Of a stretch of DNA of 64,000 nucleotides, positions 16,096 through 24,774 are shown in pieces (position 1 is the stretch's first letter; every line of letters begins with the position of its first letter). The position numbers were made by a program, and so were the translations under genes. The stretch is from positions 496,001 through 560,000 of the forward strand of contig CAWIFL010000004.1 in the NCBI GenBank assembly GCA_963835535.1, read 5' to 3'. Below the pieces are notes generated by a model that saw nothing but the letters and a program-made list of their open reading frames with translations, had not been told where the DNA came from and ran no database searches. Source of the DNA: Fen-1245 sp963835535. Its GTDB lineage: Bacteria; Gemmatimonadota; Gemmatimonadetes; Gemmatimonadales; JACORV01.

Positions 16096-16118
16096 CGTGT
16101 TTGCGGGCCGGCCGCCGG

Positions 16119-16814
16119 TCAGAGCGGCCGGCGCCGCGCCAGCTCGAAGAAGCGGTTCAGCACTCCGCGGCCGACCTTCTCGATGGCCGCCCGCTGCGGG
16201 TCGGTGGGGCTGGCGCCCCGCGGGAGGAGCGTGGCCCACTCGCGCGCCAGTCCGACGTCCAGCTCGATGTGGAACTGCAGTCCCCAGACGCGGTCCCCCA
16301 CGCGAAACGCCTGATGCTTGTAGGCGCGCGTCGCGGCGAGGTGCACGGCGCCGGGCGGGAGATCGAAGGTATCGCCGTGCCAGTGGAACGCCGGGAACTT
16401 GCGGCCGGCGGGGCCGAGCAGGGGATCGTCCGCGCCGTCGTCGGTCAACGTCACTTCGCCGACGCCGACCTCGGGCGCCGGCCCCGGATAGACGCGCCCG
16501 CCGAGGGCGGCGGCGACCAGCTGCGAGCCCAGGCAGATCCCGAGCACGGGGAGCCCGCGCTCCACGACCTCCTCGATGAGCTGCTGCTCGTCGAGGAGGT
16601 GGGGGTGCGCCACGGCCTCGTAGGCGCCCATCGTGCCGCCGAGGACCACCAGCGCGGCGACCGCGTCGGCGTCGGGAAGCGCCTCGCCGAGATCCATGCG
16701 CCGGACGTCGAGCGGGAGCCCGCGCTGGCGCGCCAGGACCCCGATGAGCCCGGGGCCCTCTCCCGCCATGTGCTGGACGACGATGAATCCCGGCTCGCGT
16801 GCCATCCCTGCCAT
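16119..16814 (-). CDS. Class I glutamine amidotransferase (GMP synthase-like)
   Basis: A 231-aa stand-alone GATase1 domain. The nucleophile Cys is in 'VLGICLGSQLVAAALGG', the catalytic His-x-Glu is in 'WGLQFHIELD', and the oxyanion loop is 'VVLGGTMGAYE'. Such single-domain enzymes release ammonia from glutamine or hydrolyse gamma-glutamyl bonds; the substrate cannot be told from sequence. The ATG at 16814 is chosen because GGAGG sits five bases upstream (a TTG one codon earlier is too close). It converges on the Spy-like gene and is divergent from the Ser/Thr kinases. Confidence 0.85.
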   Translation of the reverse strand: MAGMAREPGFIVVQHMAGEGPGLIGVLARQRGLPLDVRRMDLGEALPDADAVAALVVLGGTMGAYEAVAHPHLLDEQQLIEEVVERGLPVLGICLGSQLVAAALGGRVYPGPAPEVGVGEVTLTDDGADDPLLGPAGRKFPAFHWHGDTFDLPPGAVHLAATRAYKHQAFRVGDRVWGLQFHIELDVGLAREWATLLPRGASPTDPQRAAIEKVGRGVLNRFFELARRRPL

Positions 16815-16835
16815 CAATTCCTCCGCGGGCGCCGC

Positions 16836-16863
16836 TTGTCAATGTCCCGGTCGCCGGTATGTT
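16836..16863 (+). promoter_or_regulatory. Sigma-70-like promoter of Ser/Thr kinase gene
   Basis: TTGTCA (16836-16841), a 16-nt spacer and TATGTT (16858-16863). The kinase GTG start follows 27 nt later, leaving a leader of about 20 nt. Confidence 0.65.
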
Positions 16864-16889
16864 CCAGCGCGCTCCTTCCAGGACCGTGC

Positions 16890-17816
16890 GTGGACGACCT
16901 GCGGAATCGGCTCGAGACCGCCCTCGGCGGGGCGTACGCCGTCGAGCGCGAGCTGACGGGGGGCGCCGCCAGCCGCCTCTTTCTGGCGGCGGAGACGACG
17001 CTCCACCGGACGGTCGTGGTCAAGGTCCTGGCGGCGGACGCGGCCAGCGCGGTCGGCGCGGCGCGGTTCAAGCAGGAGATGGAGCTGACCGCGCAGCTGC
17101 AGCACCCGCACATCCTCGAGGTGCTGACCGCCGGGGCCCGCAACGATCTGCTGTACTACGTGATGCCCTACGTCGCCGGCGAATCGCTGCGCCACCGCCT
17201 CGAGCGGGAGGGCGCGCTCCCGGTGGCGGATGCGGTGCTGGTGCTGCGCGAGATCGCGGACGCACTCGCCTTCGCTCACGCGCACGGCATCGTGCACCGG
17301 GACGTCAAGCCGGAGAACATCCTGATCCAGGGCGGCCACGCCGTGATCATGGACTTCGGCGTGGCCCGGGCGCTGCTGGCCGCGCGCGGGGGGCGCCGGC
17401 TCACCGATCCCGGGACCACGGTCGGTACGGTCGGCTACATGGCTCCGGAGCAGGCCGCGGGCGACCGCGACATCGACGCGCGCGCGGACATCTACGCGCT
17501 CGGCGTCGTCGGCTACGAGATGCTCACCGGCGCGCCGCCGTTCTCGGGCGCCACGCTGCAGGCGCTCGTGGCGGCCCACCAGACGCAGCTCCCCGTCGCC
17601 CCGCGCGACGTGCGCGCGGAGATCCCGCCGGACGTCTCCGCCGCGGTCCTGATGGCGCTCGCCAAGGACCCCGCGGCCCGCTTCCAGACGGCGGCCGATT
17701 TCCGCGACGCGCTGCCCGGTTCCGCGGAGCTGCTCCCCCGCGGCCGCCGCTCGGGGCTCCGGGCGCTCGCCGCGAGCTTCGCCGCGCTGGCCGGCTTCGG
17801 CCGCCGGCGCCCCTGA
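16890..17816 (+). CDS. Ser/Thr protein kinase (Hanks type)
   Basis: A 308-aa bacterial Pkn-type kinase. The Gly loop is degenerate ('ELTGGAASRLFLAAE'), and the ATP Lys is in 'VVVKVLAAD'. The catalytic loop is HRDVKPENIL, the metal-binding motif is DFGVAR and the activation segment is 'GTVGYMAPEQAAGD'. The kinase domain fills about residues 15-270. The tail ('RRSGLRALAASFAALAGFG') is weakly hydrophobic and there is no sensor domain, so it is probably cytoplasmic or loosely membrane-associated. GTG is used as the start because the domain begins at once after it and a promoter lies just upstream. A second kinase gene follows on the same strand. Confidence 0.9.
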   Translation: MDDLRNRLETALGGAYAVERELTGGAASRLFLAAETTLHRTVVVKVLAADAASAVGAARFKQEMELTAQLQHPHILEVLTAGARNDLLYYVMPYVAGESLRHRLEREGALPVADAVLVLREIADALAFAHAHGIVHRDVKPENILIQGGHAVIMDFGVARALLAARGGRRLTDPGTTVGTVGYMAPEQAAGDRDIDARADIYALGVVGYEMLTGAPPFSGATLQALVAAHQTQLPVAPRDVRAEIPPDVSAAVLMALAKDPAARFQTAADFRDALPGSAELLPRGRRSGLRALAASFAALAGFGRRRP

Positions 17817-17894
17817 GGCGTCGCGCCGGCCCCGGGTCCTTGCGGCGGCGCGGCGCGTGCGGCACGTTAGCGCCGAGCAGGCCAGGGAGTGCCG

Positions 17895-18737
17895 GTGCCG
17901 CGCGACGTTCTGTCGCTGGTACAGAACAGCTTGGGCGATCGCTACACGGTCGAACGGGAGATCGCTCGCGGCGGGAATGCGCGCATCTTCCAGGCCCGCG
18001 ATCGCGCCGGCACCAAGGTCGCCCTGAAGGTCCTGCACCCCGAGCTCGTCGTTTCCATCGCCGCCGAGCGCTTCCTCCGCGAAATCAGCGTCCTCGCCAG
18101 CATCACGCATCCCAGGATCTCGCGGCTGCTCGACTACGGGGAGCGCGAGTGGCTGGTCTACTACGTGATGGAGTTCGTCACGGGTCCGACCCTGCGGGAG
18201 TACCTCGAGCAGGTGGGCCGGGCCCCGGTCCCGGAGACCATCGTGGGGACCTGCGAGGTCCTCGAGGCGCTGCAGTACGCCCACGAGCACGGCGTGGTGC
18301 ACCGCGACGTCAAGCCGGAGAACATCAAGCTGTCCCCCACCGGCGCCGTGCTGATGGACTTCGGCATCGCCAAGGCGGTCGCCGCATCCGGCAGCAGCCG
18401 CCTGACGCGATCCGGCTTCACCGTCGGGACCTCGGCCTACATGAGCCCGGAGCAGGTGGCCGGCGACCGGGCCATCGACCACCGGGCCGATCTCTACTCG
18501 CTGGGCTGCGTCATCTACGAGTGCCTCGCGGGCACGCCCCCGTACCTGCACCTCGACGACCGTCTGGTGCTGGGCATGCACCAGCGCAGCCCGATCCCGG
18601 ACGTGCGCAAGAAGCGGCGGGACGCGCCGGCGAAGCTCGCCAAGCTGGTCACGAAGGCCCTCGCCAAGAACCCGGACGACCGCTGGCAGTCCGCGTTGGA
18701 AATGCGGACCGCGCTGGCGGCGTGCCCGCCGGACTGA
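17895..18737 (+). CDS. Ser/Thr protein kinase (Hanks type), second copy
   Basis: A kinase-domain-only protein of about 280 aa with all key elements. The Gly loop is 'EIARGGNARIFQARD', Lys is in 'VALKVLHPE', the catalytic loop is HRDVKPENIK, DFGIAK follows, and the activation segment is 'GTSAYMSPEQVAGD'. It is related to but clearly diverged from the kinase 80 nt upstream, so this is an old tandem pair rather than a recent copy. A GTG at 17895 is preferred because AGGGAG lies about six bases before it; a GTG two codons earlier is also possible. No extra domains are present. The targets are unknown. Confidence 0.9.
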   Translation: MPRDVLSLVQNSLGDRYTVEREIARGGNARIFQARDRAGTKVALKVLHPELVVSIAAERFLREISVLASITHPRISRLLDYGEREWLVYYVMEFVTGPTLREYLEQVGRAPVPETIVGTCEVLEALQYAHEHGVVHRDVKPENIKLSPTGAVLMDFGIAKAVAASGSSRLTRSGFTVGTSAYMSPEQVAGDRAIDHRADLYSLGCVIYECLAGTPPYLHLDDRLVLGMHQRSPIPDVRKKRRDAPAKLAKLVTKALAKNPDDRWQSALEMRTALAACPPD

Positions 18738-18841
18738 CCGCCGCTCCGCGGCCGTGACCGCGCGTACGGGCGCCGACGGCGCTACCTGGGCCGGCGCCGG
18801 GTCGTTAGCTTGCGGCCCCTGCCCCCCCAACGAGGCCTCGC

Positions 18842-19243
18842 ATGGTCGGGAAACTCCCCTGGGTGATCGCGGGCGCCGCGGTGGTCGCGGCCGCCCTGGT
18901 GCTGGTCACGGCCCGCACGGCCTCGGCCGGGCACCATCCCGAGCCGCGGCCCGCTCTCACGGGCGCGGCGGTGCTGCCGGCGTCCGACTTCGGGCAGGAT
19001 GAGCGTCTGGTGCGCGCCTACGCCGCGGCGCGCGCGATGCCCGAGGTGTTCGACGGGCTGTTCTGCTACTGCCAGTGCAAGGAGAACTTCGGCCACCGGT
19101 CGCTGCTGACGTGCTTCGAGTCGGAGCACGGCGCCTCGTGCGACATCTGTCTCGGCGAGGCCCGGATGGCGGCCGAGATGCACGCCACCGGCGCGAGTCT
19201 GGACGCCATCCGGCGCGCGATCGACGCGCGCTTCGGGAGCTAG
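18842..19243 (+). CDS. PCYCGC-like exported Cys-rich protein
   Basis: A 133-aa protein with an N-terminal membrane or signal segment (residues 5-28, ending ASAG). The Cys cluster 'FCYCQCKENFGHRSLLTC' is followed by 'CDICLGEARMA'. This arrangement fits the PCYCGC-motif family of small extracytoplasmic proteins, thought to bind metal; the function is unproven. A possible -10 (TAGCTT, 18806-18811) lies 30 nt upstream of the ATG but has no clear -35. Its TAG stop shares the palindrome CTAG with the stop of the converging DUF4390-like gene. Confidence 0.7.
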   Translation: MVGKLPWVIAGAAVVAAALVLVTARTASAGHHPEPRPALTGAAVLPASDFGQDERLVRAYAAARAMPEVFDGLFCYCQCKENFGHRSLLTCFESEHGASCDICLGEARMAAEMHATGASLDAIRRAIDARFGS

Positions 19244-19905
19244 CGCCCCGCCTCGAAGACCCCGGACCGGGCCTCGAGGGTGCGGCGCGGGAGCCCGGAG
19301 AAGCGGATGAGGAGACGGCGGAATCCCTCCGCCAGCGCGTCCCCGATGTTGCCGGTGTGCGAGATCGCCGGCCCCACGTCGCCCGTGAGCCAGCGCTCGA
19401 CTTCCGCCAGCTCCGACTCCGACAGCGATTCGATCTGCAGCGTCGCGACGTAGTAGTAGCGGGTCCCCGATCCCGGGGACGGGAGCAGGTCCACGTGGAA
19501 GGGCGAGGCGAGGGCGCGGCTCACGGCGTCGACCTGCGTGAAGTGCTCGATCGTTCCGGGGGAGCGGATCAGGTCGTACTCGCCGGTGAGCGGATCGAGG
19601 CGCACGAACGCGTCCCACTCCGCGTCGCGTGCGAGGTGATCGAACAACCCGCCCTTCCTCCACAGCTCCAGCCTGAAGTGATAATGGACCGGGAATCCGT
19701 TCCTGAGCGCGCCGTCGAAGACGCGATCGTCCAGCAGGTGCTCGGCACGCACGACCGGCGTGTCGAGCGCCATCTCGGGGAGGGACGAGAGGCGGACGGA
19801 GAGGCTGGGGGCGGGCGCCGGGGGTGCCCGCTCGCGAACCTCCTGAGCGCGGGCCGCGGGACCGGCGCTCAGGATGCCCAGCAGCAGCAGCCCGGCCCGG
19901 TTCAC
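19240..19905 (-). CDS. DUF4390-like exported protein next to NtrYX
   Basis: A 221-aa protein with a signal peptide ('MNRAGLLLLGILSAGPAARAQ') and a body of beta-rich segments. The segments 'FPVHYHFRLELWRKGGLFD' and 'YYYVATLQIESLSESELAEVERWL' are typical of the DUF4390 family, which in Proteobacteria is often encoded next to ntrY. Here it is the last gene of a - strand group that also holds an NtrYX-like pair and an outer-membrane barrel, so the association is conserved (inference from order). It begins 4 nt after the barrel gene. The start is a GTG with GGAGG directly abutting it, an unusually short spacing. The function is unknown. Confidence 0.65.
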   Translation of the reverse strand: MNRAGLLLLGILSAGPAARAQEVRERAPPAPAPSLSVRLSSLPEMALDTPVVRAEHLLDDRVFDGALRNGFPVHYHFRLELWRKGGLFDHLARDAEWDAFVRLDPLTGEYDLIRSPGTIEHFTQVDAVSRALASPFHVDLLPSPGSGTRYYYVATLQIESLSESELAEVERWLTGDVGPAISHTGNIGDALAEGFRRLLIRFSGLPRRTLEARSGVFEAGR

Positions 19906-19909
19906 CCTC

Positions 19910-21682
19910 CTAGAACCGCCGGCCCATCCGCACGGTGAAGGTCACCGAGCGGTCGGCGTGGTCCAGCGGCTTGGCCAGGTAGAAGCCCAGGGGTCCGAAG
20001 TCGAGCCCGATCCCGAGGTCCGTCTTGAAGGTGTTGAGCGCCGGGAGCTCGTCCGCCGGGATCACGTCCGCGCCTGCGCTGCCGTTGCGCGCGACCGACC
20101 AGGCGCGGCCGGCATCCGCGAACACGACGAGATCGGGGCCGCTCACGTGGAACGGCTCGTAGTGCTCGTCGCCCGCGTCGCCCCAGTCGCTGGCCCAGTC
20201 GGGGCCGAAGTCGAAGCCGAGGTGCGTGCGGAACTCCGCCTGCGCGACGAGCGCGCGATCGCACAGCGCGGGCTGGCCCGGCAGCACGCTCCCGCCGCAC
20301 GAGAACTGGCGGAAGGAATAGCCCGGCAGGGGATCGGGGTACCCCAACTCCAGGCGCCGCTGCAGCGGGAGCGGTCCGCCGCCGACCCAGCCGCCGCCGG
20401 CGAACCGCAGGTTGAGGCGGCCGGCCGGCGACAGGCGGAGGTAGGTGCGCGCGTCGAAGCCGATCCGCTGGAAGTTCAGCTTCCCGTTCACGATGTTCGG
20501 GTCGGTGCACGGGCCGACGAAGCACACGATCGTCGTACCGGTGAGATCGCGCCCGCGCCCGTTCTCGTATTCGCCGGTCACGAGCCAGCCCGCCGTCGGC
20601 GTGCCGCGGTCGTTGCGCGTGTCGATGCGGAATGAGCCCACGGCGGACCGGTAGTAGCCGTCCGTGATGGCGGGGTTGGGCCGCCAGTCCTCGTCACTCC
20701 GGAACAGCGTCCACGGGCTGCGCGCGACGAGCGAGACCTCCCGCTGGTCGCGATACTCGGCGGTGAGGGAGGCCTCCCGCGACAGCCGCAGCGTCGCGTA
20801 GGCGCCTCCGCCCTGACGCTGGTAGTAGTCGCGGTAGTCGCGGTGCAGCAGGAACGACGCCCACCCGACCTCGAAATCCTTGAGTGGCCAGCTCTCGATC
20901 GGCGCGACCTCGTCCCAGCCGCGGATGCCCAGCCCGACGTTGGAGTAGCGGCCCCCGAGCACCAGCTCGCCGCGGGCGCGGTAGCCGACGTCGCTGCCGT
21001 TGATCGAGATGTCCGTCGTGCGGAAAATGGCCTCGGCGTCCGCCTGCAGGCGCGCCTCGTCGGAGAGCCGCAGGTCCGCGCGCGGGCCGAAGAGGATCGG
21101 CAGGCCCTCGACGCGGTTGTACGTCCCGCCGAGCGCCAGCAGGACGCCGGTCTCGCTCCCGCGGTCGGTGGACCAGTCGTGCTGGCGGATCCAGAGCGGC
21201 ATCGCGGAATTGTCAGGCGAATAGACCAGGTTGTCGCCGGCGCGCCGGTAGCGGAGCGGATCGCGGTAGGCCCGGATCTCGCCCTCGATGCTCGCGCGGT
21301 CGGCGCCGTGGATCGTGCCCCCGACGACGACGACCTCGCCGCCCACCACCGCACCGGGCTCGAACTCCACGTCCCCGTTGATGACCGCGAGCGAGCCGCT
21401 GATGCGGCCGCCCACGACCACGGGTCCGCCGAGCACCGCGACGTCGCCGTCGACGCCGCGCGCGGTGGGAATCCTGGTGGAGCCGGAGAAACGAATCGTG
21501 CTGGGACTATTGAAGAGGCGGATCACGTCGTCCGCGACGTCGCGCGGCAGCTGGCGCATCGCGAGGCGCTGCTCAGCGCCCGGACGTGCCGGCCGGATCG
21601 TGATCGTCGTGATGGTGGTGTCCTGCGCCCACGCGCGGGATGCCGCCGCCACCAGCAGGAGTGCAATCGCCGCCTTGGTCAT
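19910..21682 (-). CDS. Outer-membrane barrel with polymer-adhesin-like N-terminus
   Basis: A 590-aa protein. After the signal peptide ('MTKAAIALLLVAAASRAWAQ') an N-terminal stretch (about residues 75-135) is a right-handed repeat of the kind 'GDVAVLGGPVVVGGRISGS', as in bactofilin-like or polymer-forming folds. Residues about 180-590 read as an outer-membrane barrel: 'LALGGTYNRVEGLPILFGP', many aromatic-ended strands and a terminal 'SVTFTVRMGRRF'. The last part resembles surface-antigen/BamA-type barrels. An AGGAG lies eight bases before the ATG. It may link cell-envelope structure to the NtrYX-like sensor upstream (inference). Confidence 0.72.
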   Translation of the reverse strand: MTKAAIALLLVAAASRAWAQDTTITTITIRPARPGAEQRLAMRQLPRDVADDVIRLFNSPSTIRFSGSTRIPTARGVDGDVAVLGGPVVVGGRISGSLAVINGDVEFEPGAVVGGEVVVVGGTIHGADRASIEGEIRAYRDPLRYRRAGDNLVYSPDNSAMPLWIRQHDWSTDRGSETGVLLALGGTYNRVEGLPILFGPRADLRLSDEARLQADAEAIFRTTDISINGSDVGYRARGELVLGGRYSNVGLGIRGWDEVAPIESWPLKDFEVGWASFLLHRDYRDYYQRQGGGAYATLRLSREASLTAEYRDQREVSLVARSPWTLFRSDEDWRPNPAITDGYYRSAVGSFRIDTRNDRGTPTAGWLVTGEYENGRGRDLTGTTIVCFVGPCTDPNIVNGKLNFQRIGFDARTYLRLSPAGRLNLRFAGGGWVGGGPLPLQRRLELGYPDPLPGYSFRQFSCGGSVLPGQPALCDRALVAQAEFRTHLGFDFGPDWASDWGDAGDEHYEPFHVSGPDLVVFADAGRAWSVARNGSAGADVIPADELPALNTFKTDLGIGLDFGPLGFYLAKPLDHADRSVTFTVRMGRRF

Positions 21683-21765
21683 ACCGAGCTCCTGAGGAGT
21701 GCCCGGGAGCGGAAAAAGGCACGGCATGTGCCGCGGCTCACCAGTCTGCTAAGCCAATATCTCTT

Positions 21766-21792
21766 AGCAACTTGCCGTCTGGCAACTGGCTC
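21766..21792. repeat. Dispersed intergenic repeat, copy A
   Basis: This copy contains GCAACTTGCCGTCTGGCAACTG (21767-21788, first 20 bases identical to the shared core). It lies in the gap between the NtrX-like regulator and the barrel gene. See the findings for the other copies. Confidence 0.6.
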
Positions 21793-21846
21793 CCCGTCGC
21801 GGAACTGTCCCTGGCTTCGTCGGCCAGCGCGTGTCCGAATGACACG

Positions 21847-23223
21847 TCAGGCCAATCCCTCGATGCCGAGTCGCTTCATCCGGCGGTAGAGATTCGCGCG
21901 GTCGGTCGAGAGACGCCGGGCGGCCTCGGCCACATTGCCCCCGGCCGCCGAGAGCGCCCGCGTGATCAGCGTCTTCTCGAACCGGTCGAGCTCCTCGGTG
22001 AGCGCGAGTTGCAGGCCGGCGCTTCCGGGCAGCGGCGCGCTCCCGCCGTCGCCGGCGGGGAGCGCGCTCGCGACGTCCTCGGCGGTGATGGCGGGCCGCG
22101 GCGAGAGGATGATGAGCCGCTCGACGATGTTCGCCAGCTCCCGCACGTTGCCGGGCCACGGATGGCGCACGAGCAGTTCCATCGCGTCGGGGCTGACGCT
22201 GGCGGCGGCGCGTCCGATGCGCCGCGTCACCAGCGCCGCGAAGTGGGCGACCAGCTCGGGGATGTCGCCCGGGCGCTCACGCAGCGGCGCGATGGCGATC
22301 GGGAAGACGTTGAGGCGATAGAGCAGATCCTCGCGGAAGCCGCCCTCCTTCACCGCGCGCGTCAGGTCCTTGTTCGTGGCCGAGATGAGGCGGACGTCCA
22401 CCGGGATCGGCTTGCCGCCGCCGACGCGCTCGACTTCGCCGCCCTCGAGGGCGCGCAGGAGCTTGGCCTGCGCCTCCGGAGACAGGTCGCCCACCTCGTC
22501 GAGGAAGAGGGTGCCGCCGTCGGCCTGCTCGAAGCGCCCGATCCGCCGCTCGGTCGCGCCGGTGAACGAGCCTTTCTCGTGGCCGAACATCTCGGATTCG
22601 ACGAGCTCGCGCGGGATCGCCGCGCAGTTGACGCGGACGAACGGGCCCTCGGCGCGCGGGCTCGCGGCGTGGATGGCGGTGGCCACCACCTCCTTCCCCG
22701 TGCCCGACTCCCCCCAGATCAGCACCCTGGCCTCGGTCGCCGCGACGCGCGTGATCAGCGAGCGCAGCTCGGCGATCTGAGGGCTCGAGCCCACGAGCGT
22801 CGTGACCGGCCCGAGGGCTTCGCGCAGGATGAGCGCCTCGGCGCGCGCGCGGGCGAGCTCGAGCGCGGAGCGGAGCGTGAGGAGGACGGCCTCCGGGGCG
22901 AGCGGCTTCTCGAGGAAGTGATACGCGCCGAGCTTGGTGGCCCGCACGGCGTCGGAGAGCCCCGCGCGCCCGCTCATCATGATGACCGGGACGCCCGGGG
23001 CGTCGGCGGCGAGGCGCTCCAGCGTCGCGAGCCCGTCGGGTCCGCCCGGCATCGACAGATCGAGGAACACGGCGTCGGGCCGGTGACGGCCCACCGCGGC
23101 GATCGCCTCGGTGCCGGAGGCCGCTTCGGCGGCGTGATAGCCCTCGGCGGCGAGCAGCGCGCAGAGCATGCGGCGCAGGTTCGCCTCGTCGTCCACCACC
23201 AGCACCTGCTGATGCCTGGTCAC
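21847..23223 (-). CDS. NtrX-like sigma-54 response regulator
   Basis: A 458-aa regulator. The receiver domain (residues 5-120) has phospho-acceptor Asp55 in 'VFLDLSMPGG'. The AAA+ domain (about 140-370) has Walker A 'GESGTGKE', Walker B 'GGTLFLDEVGD' and the sigma-54 contact loop as GSFTGA rather than GAFTGA. A Fis-type HTH at the end reads 'NVAEAARRLSTDRANLYRRM'. The GTG start overlaps the kinase stop (GTGA), so it is coupled to the NtrY-like sensor. Some family members with a Ser in the loop still activate sigma-54, so activity is likely but not certain. Confidence 0.9.
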   Translation of the reverse strand: MTRHQQVLVVDDEANLRRMLCALLAAEGYHAAEAASGTEAIAAVGRHRPDAVFLDLSMPGGPDGLATLERLAADAPGVPVIMMSGRAGLSDAVRATKLGAYHFLEKPLAPEAVLLTLRSALELARARAEALILREALGPVTTLVGSSPQIAELRSLITRVAATEARVLIWGESGTGKEVVATAIHAASPRAEGPFVRVNCAAIPRELVESEMFGHEKGSFTGATERRIGRFEQADGGTLFLDEVGDLSPEAQAKLLRALEGGEVERVGGGKPIPVDVRLISATNKDLTRAVKEGGFREDLLYRLNVFPIAIAPLRERPGDIPELVAHFAALVTRRIGRAAASVSPDAMELLVRHPWPGNVRELANIVERLIILSPRPAITAEDVASALPAGDGGSAPLPGSAGLQLALTEELDRFEKTLITRALSAAGGNVAEAARRLSTDRANLYRRMKRLGIEGLA

Positions 23224-24473
23224 GCGCTCGCGCCGGCCGGCAGGGGCAGCTTGACGGTGAAGGCGGTGCCGCGCCCGGGCTCGCTCGCGACGGTCACCGA
23301 GCCGCCGTGGTCGTGGATCGTCTGGCGCACCAGCGCGAGGCCCAGCCCGGTGCCGTGCTTCTTGGTGGTGAAGTACGGCTCGAAGACCCGCGCGAGCTGC
23401 TCCGCCGGGATCCCGACCCCCGTGTCGGCGATCACGACTTCCACCGCCGGCGCCTGCCCGTTGGCCACCGCGCGAAGGGTGATCGCGATCTCCGGAAGGG
23501 CGGCAGCCCCCGTGCGTCCGTGCGTCTGTGCGTCGGTGCGTCCGGCTTCACAGGCGTCGCAGGCGTTGAGGACCAGGTTGTGGAAGGCGCGCCGGAGCGG
23601 CTCGTAGTGCCCGTTCACGAGCGGAAGATCCGGCGGGCACTCGACGCGCGCCGTGACGCCGGAGGGAACCGTGCCGCGGACCAGCGACTCCACCAGCTCG
23701 CCCAGGTCCACCGGCGCGGGCGGCCCCTCGGGAAGGCGTCCCAGCGTCGTGAAGTCGCGCGCCATCTGCTCGATGCGGGCGCTCTCGCCGTCGATGATCT
23801 CGAGCAGCTCCTTCTCGTCGGGGCGCGCGTTCTGCGCCAGCCGCGCCACCGCGAACCGCAGCGGCGTCAGGGGGTTCTTGAGCTCGTGGGCGACCTGGCG
23901 CGCGAGCTCGCGGAAGGTCCTGAGCTGCGCCGCCTCCACGTCGCGGGCGCGGGCGGCGGCGAGGTCGGCGGCCATCTTGCGGAAGGCGCCCCGCAGCACG
24001 TCGAACTCCGGCGCCCCCTTGGCCGGCGGGGCATCGGGCAGCGGCTCGCCGCGCGTGAGGCGCTCGGTCCAGCCGATCAGCTCGAGGATCGGCCGCGAGA
24101 GCTGGCGCGAGAGGTGGCCGGCGAGGCGGACCGTTCCGAGGAAGACGAGCGCCACGAGGGCCGCTGCGAAGCCGGCCAGCAGGGGCGTCGCATAGTCGCG
24201 GATGTACTGACTCTTCCTGGCCATCGACAGCGAGTTGCTCAGCTCGTCCGCGTGCCGCTTGAGGGCGTCCCGGGCCGCGGGCGTCAGCGGCTGGCGCGCG
24301 AGCGCGCTATCCGCCCTCAGCCACGTCGCCGCCGCGCGGTCCCAGGCCGCGACGCCTCCCACGGGCGCGGCGATCCGGGGCGCCAGGATCACCATCCCGG
24401 CGAGGGCGGCCGCGGGGATCGCGGCGACCACGACGAGCCAGACGAAGATGCGGCGGCGAAAGGGCAGGGCCAC
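23220..24473 (-). CDS. NtrY-like membrane histidine kinase
   Basis: A 417-aa kinase. Two membrane helices (about residues 10-31 and 97-116) flank a short extracytoplasmic loop, and a HAMP-like linker follows (about 118-170). The H-box is 'ARQVAHELKNPLTPLRFAV' with His196. The ATPase domain has the N-box 'NLVLNACDACEAG', G1 'DTGVGIPAEQL' and G2 'KHGTGLGLALVR'. Directly after the N-box lies a foreign-looking insert, 'RTDAQTHGRTG' (about 311-321), which is the translation of an octanucleotide tandem repeat. A GTG start is used. It is paired with the NtrX-like regulator by a 4-nt overlap. Confidence 0.9.
   Translation of the reverse strand: MALPFRRRIFVWLVVVAAIPAAALAGMVILAPRIAAPVGGVAAWDRAAATWLRADSALARQPLTPAARDALKRHADELSNSLSMARKSQYIRDYATPLLAGFAAALVALVFLGTVRLAGHLSRQLSRPILELIGWTERLTRGEPLPDAPPAKGAPEFDVLRGAFRKMAADLAAARARDVEAAQLRTFRELARQVAHELKNPLTPLRFAVARLAQNARPDEKELLEIIDGESARIEQMARDFTTLGRLPEGPPAPVDLGELVESLVRGTVPSGVTARVECPPDLPLVNGHYEPLRRAFHNLVLNACDACEAGRTDAQTHGRTGAAALPEIAITLRAVANGQAPAVEVVIADTGVGIPAEQLARVFEPYFTTKKHGTGLGLALVRQTIHDHGGSVTVASEPGRGTAFTVKLPLPAGASA
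23511..23543. repeat. Octanucleotide tandem repeat inside the kinase gene
   Basis: Four consecutive 8-bp units GTGCGTC(C/T/G/C) lie within the coding sequence. The unit length is not a multiple of three, so gain or loss of one unit would shift the frame of the kinase after its N-box. The same unit forms the inverted arrays at 44925-45010. Confidence 0.85.
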
Positions 24474-24774
24474 GAGCCTAACTTGGGGCTAAGTCCGGCA
24501 AGGCTCAAGACATGGAGCGCGAAGGGGGCAGTGGAGTTGCCAGACGTGAGATGCCAGTGGGCGGGAACGGCCGCCGTGTCCGATTCCCGAGCCGCCGTCC
24601 TCCGCCAACTGGTCGGCCTTCGGACCTCTGGCAACTGCTCTGGTTCCTGCCACTTACGGCTGATATCCCGAGATTGCGGAACTGGCCCCCCTCCCGAAAG
24701 CCAGGTAAGATTCATGGCTGGCTAGCTGCCGGACCTCCGGTATCTCGTCGCCATCGGCAGCGGCGACTACTGGT
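24474..24774. other. Non-coding gap with dispersed repeat
   Basis: About 300 nt without a credible gene between the NtrY-like kinase and a decayed acyl-CoA ligase. It holds copy B of the dispersed repeat. The last 50 nt may be further remnants of the ligase, but I cannot align them by eye. Confidence 0.6.
24534..24642. repeat. Dispersed intergenic repeat, copy B (inverted pair)
   Basis: GAGTTGCCAGACG at 24534-24546 and CCTCTGGCAACTGCTCTG at 24625-24642 are inverted copies of the repeat core. Between them lies GC-rich sequence with no gene. Confidence 0.55.
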
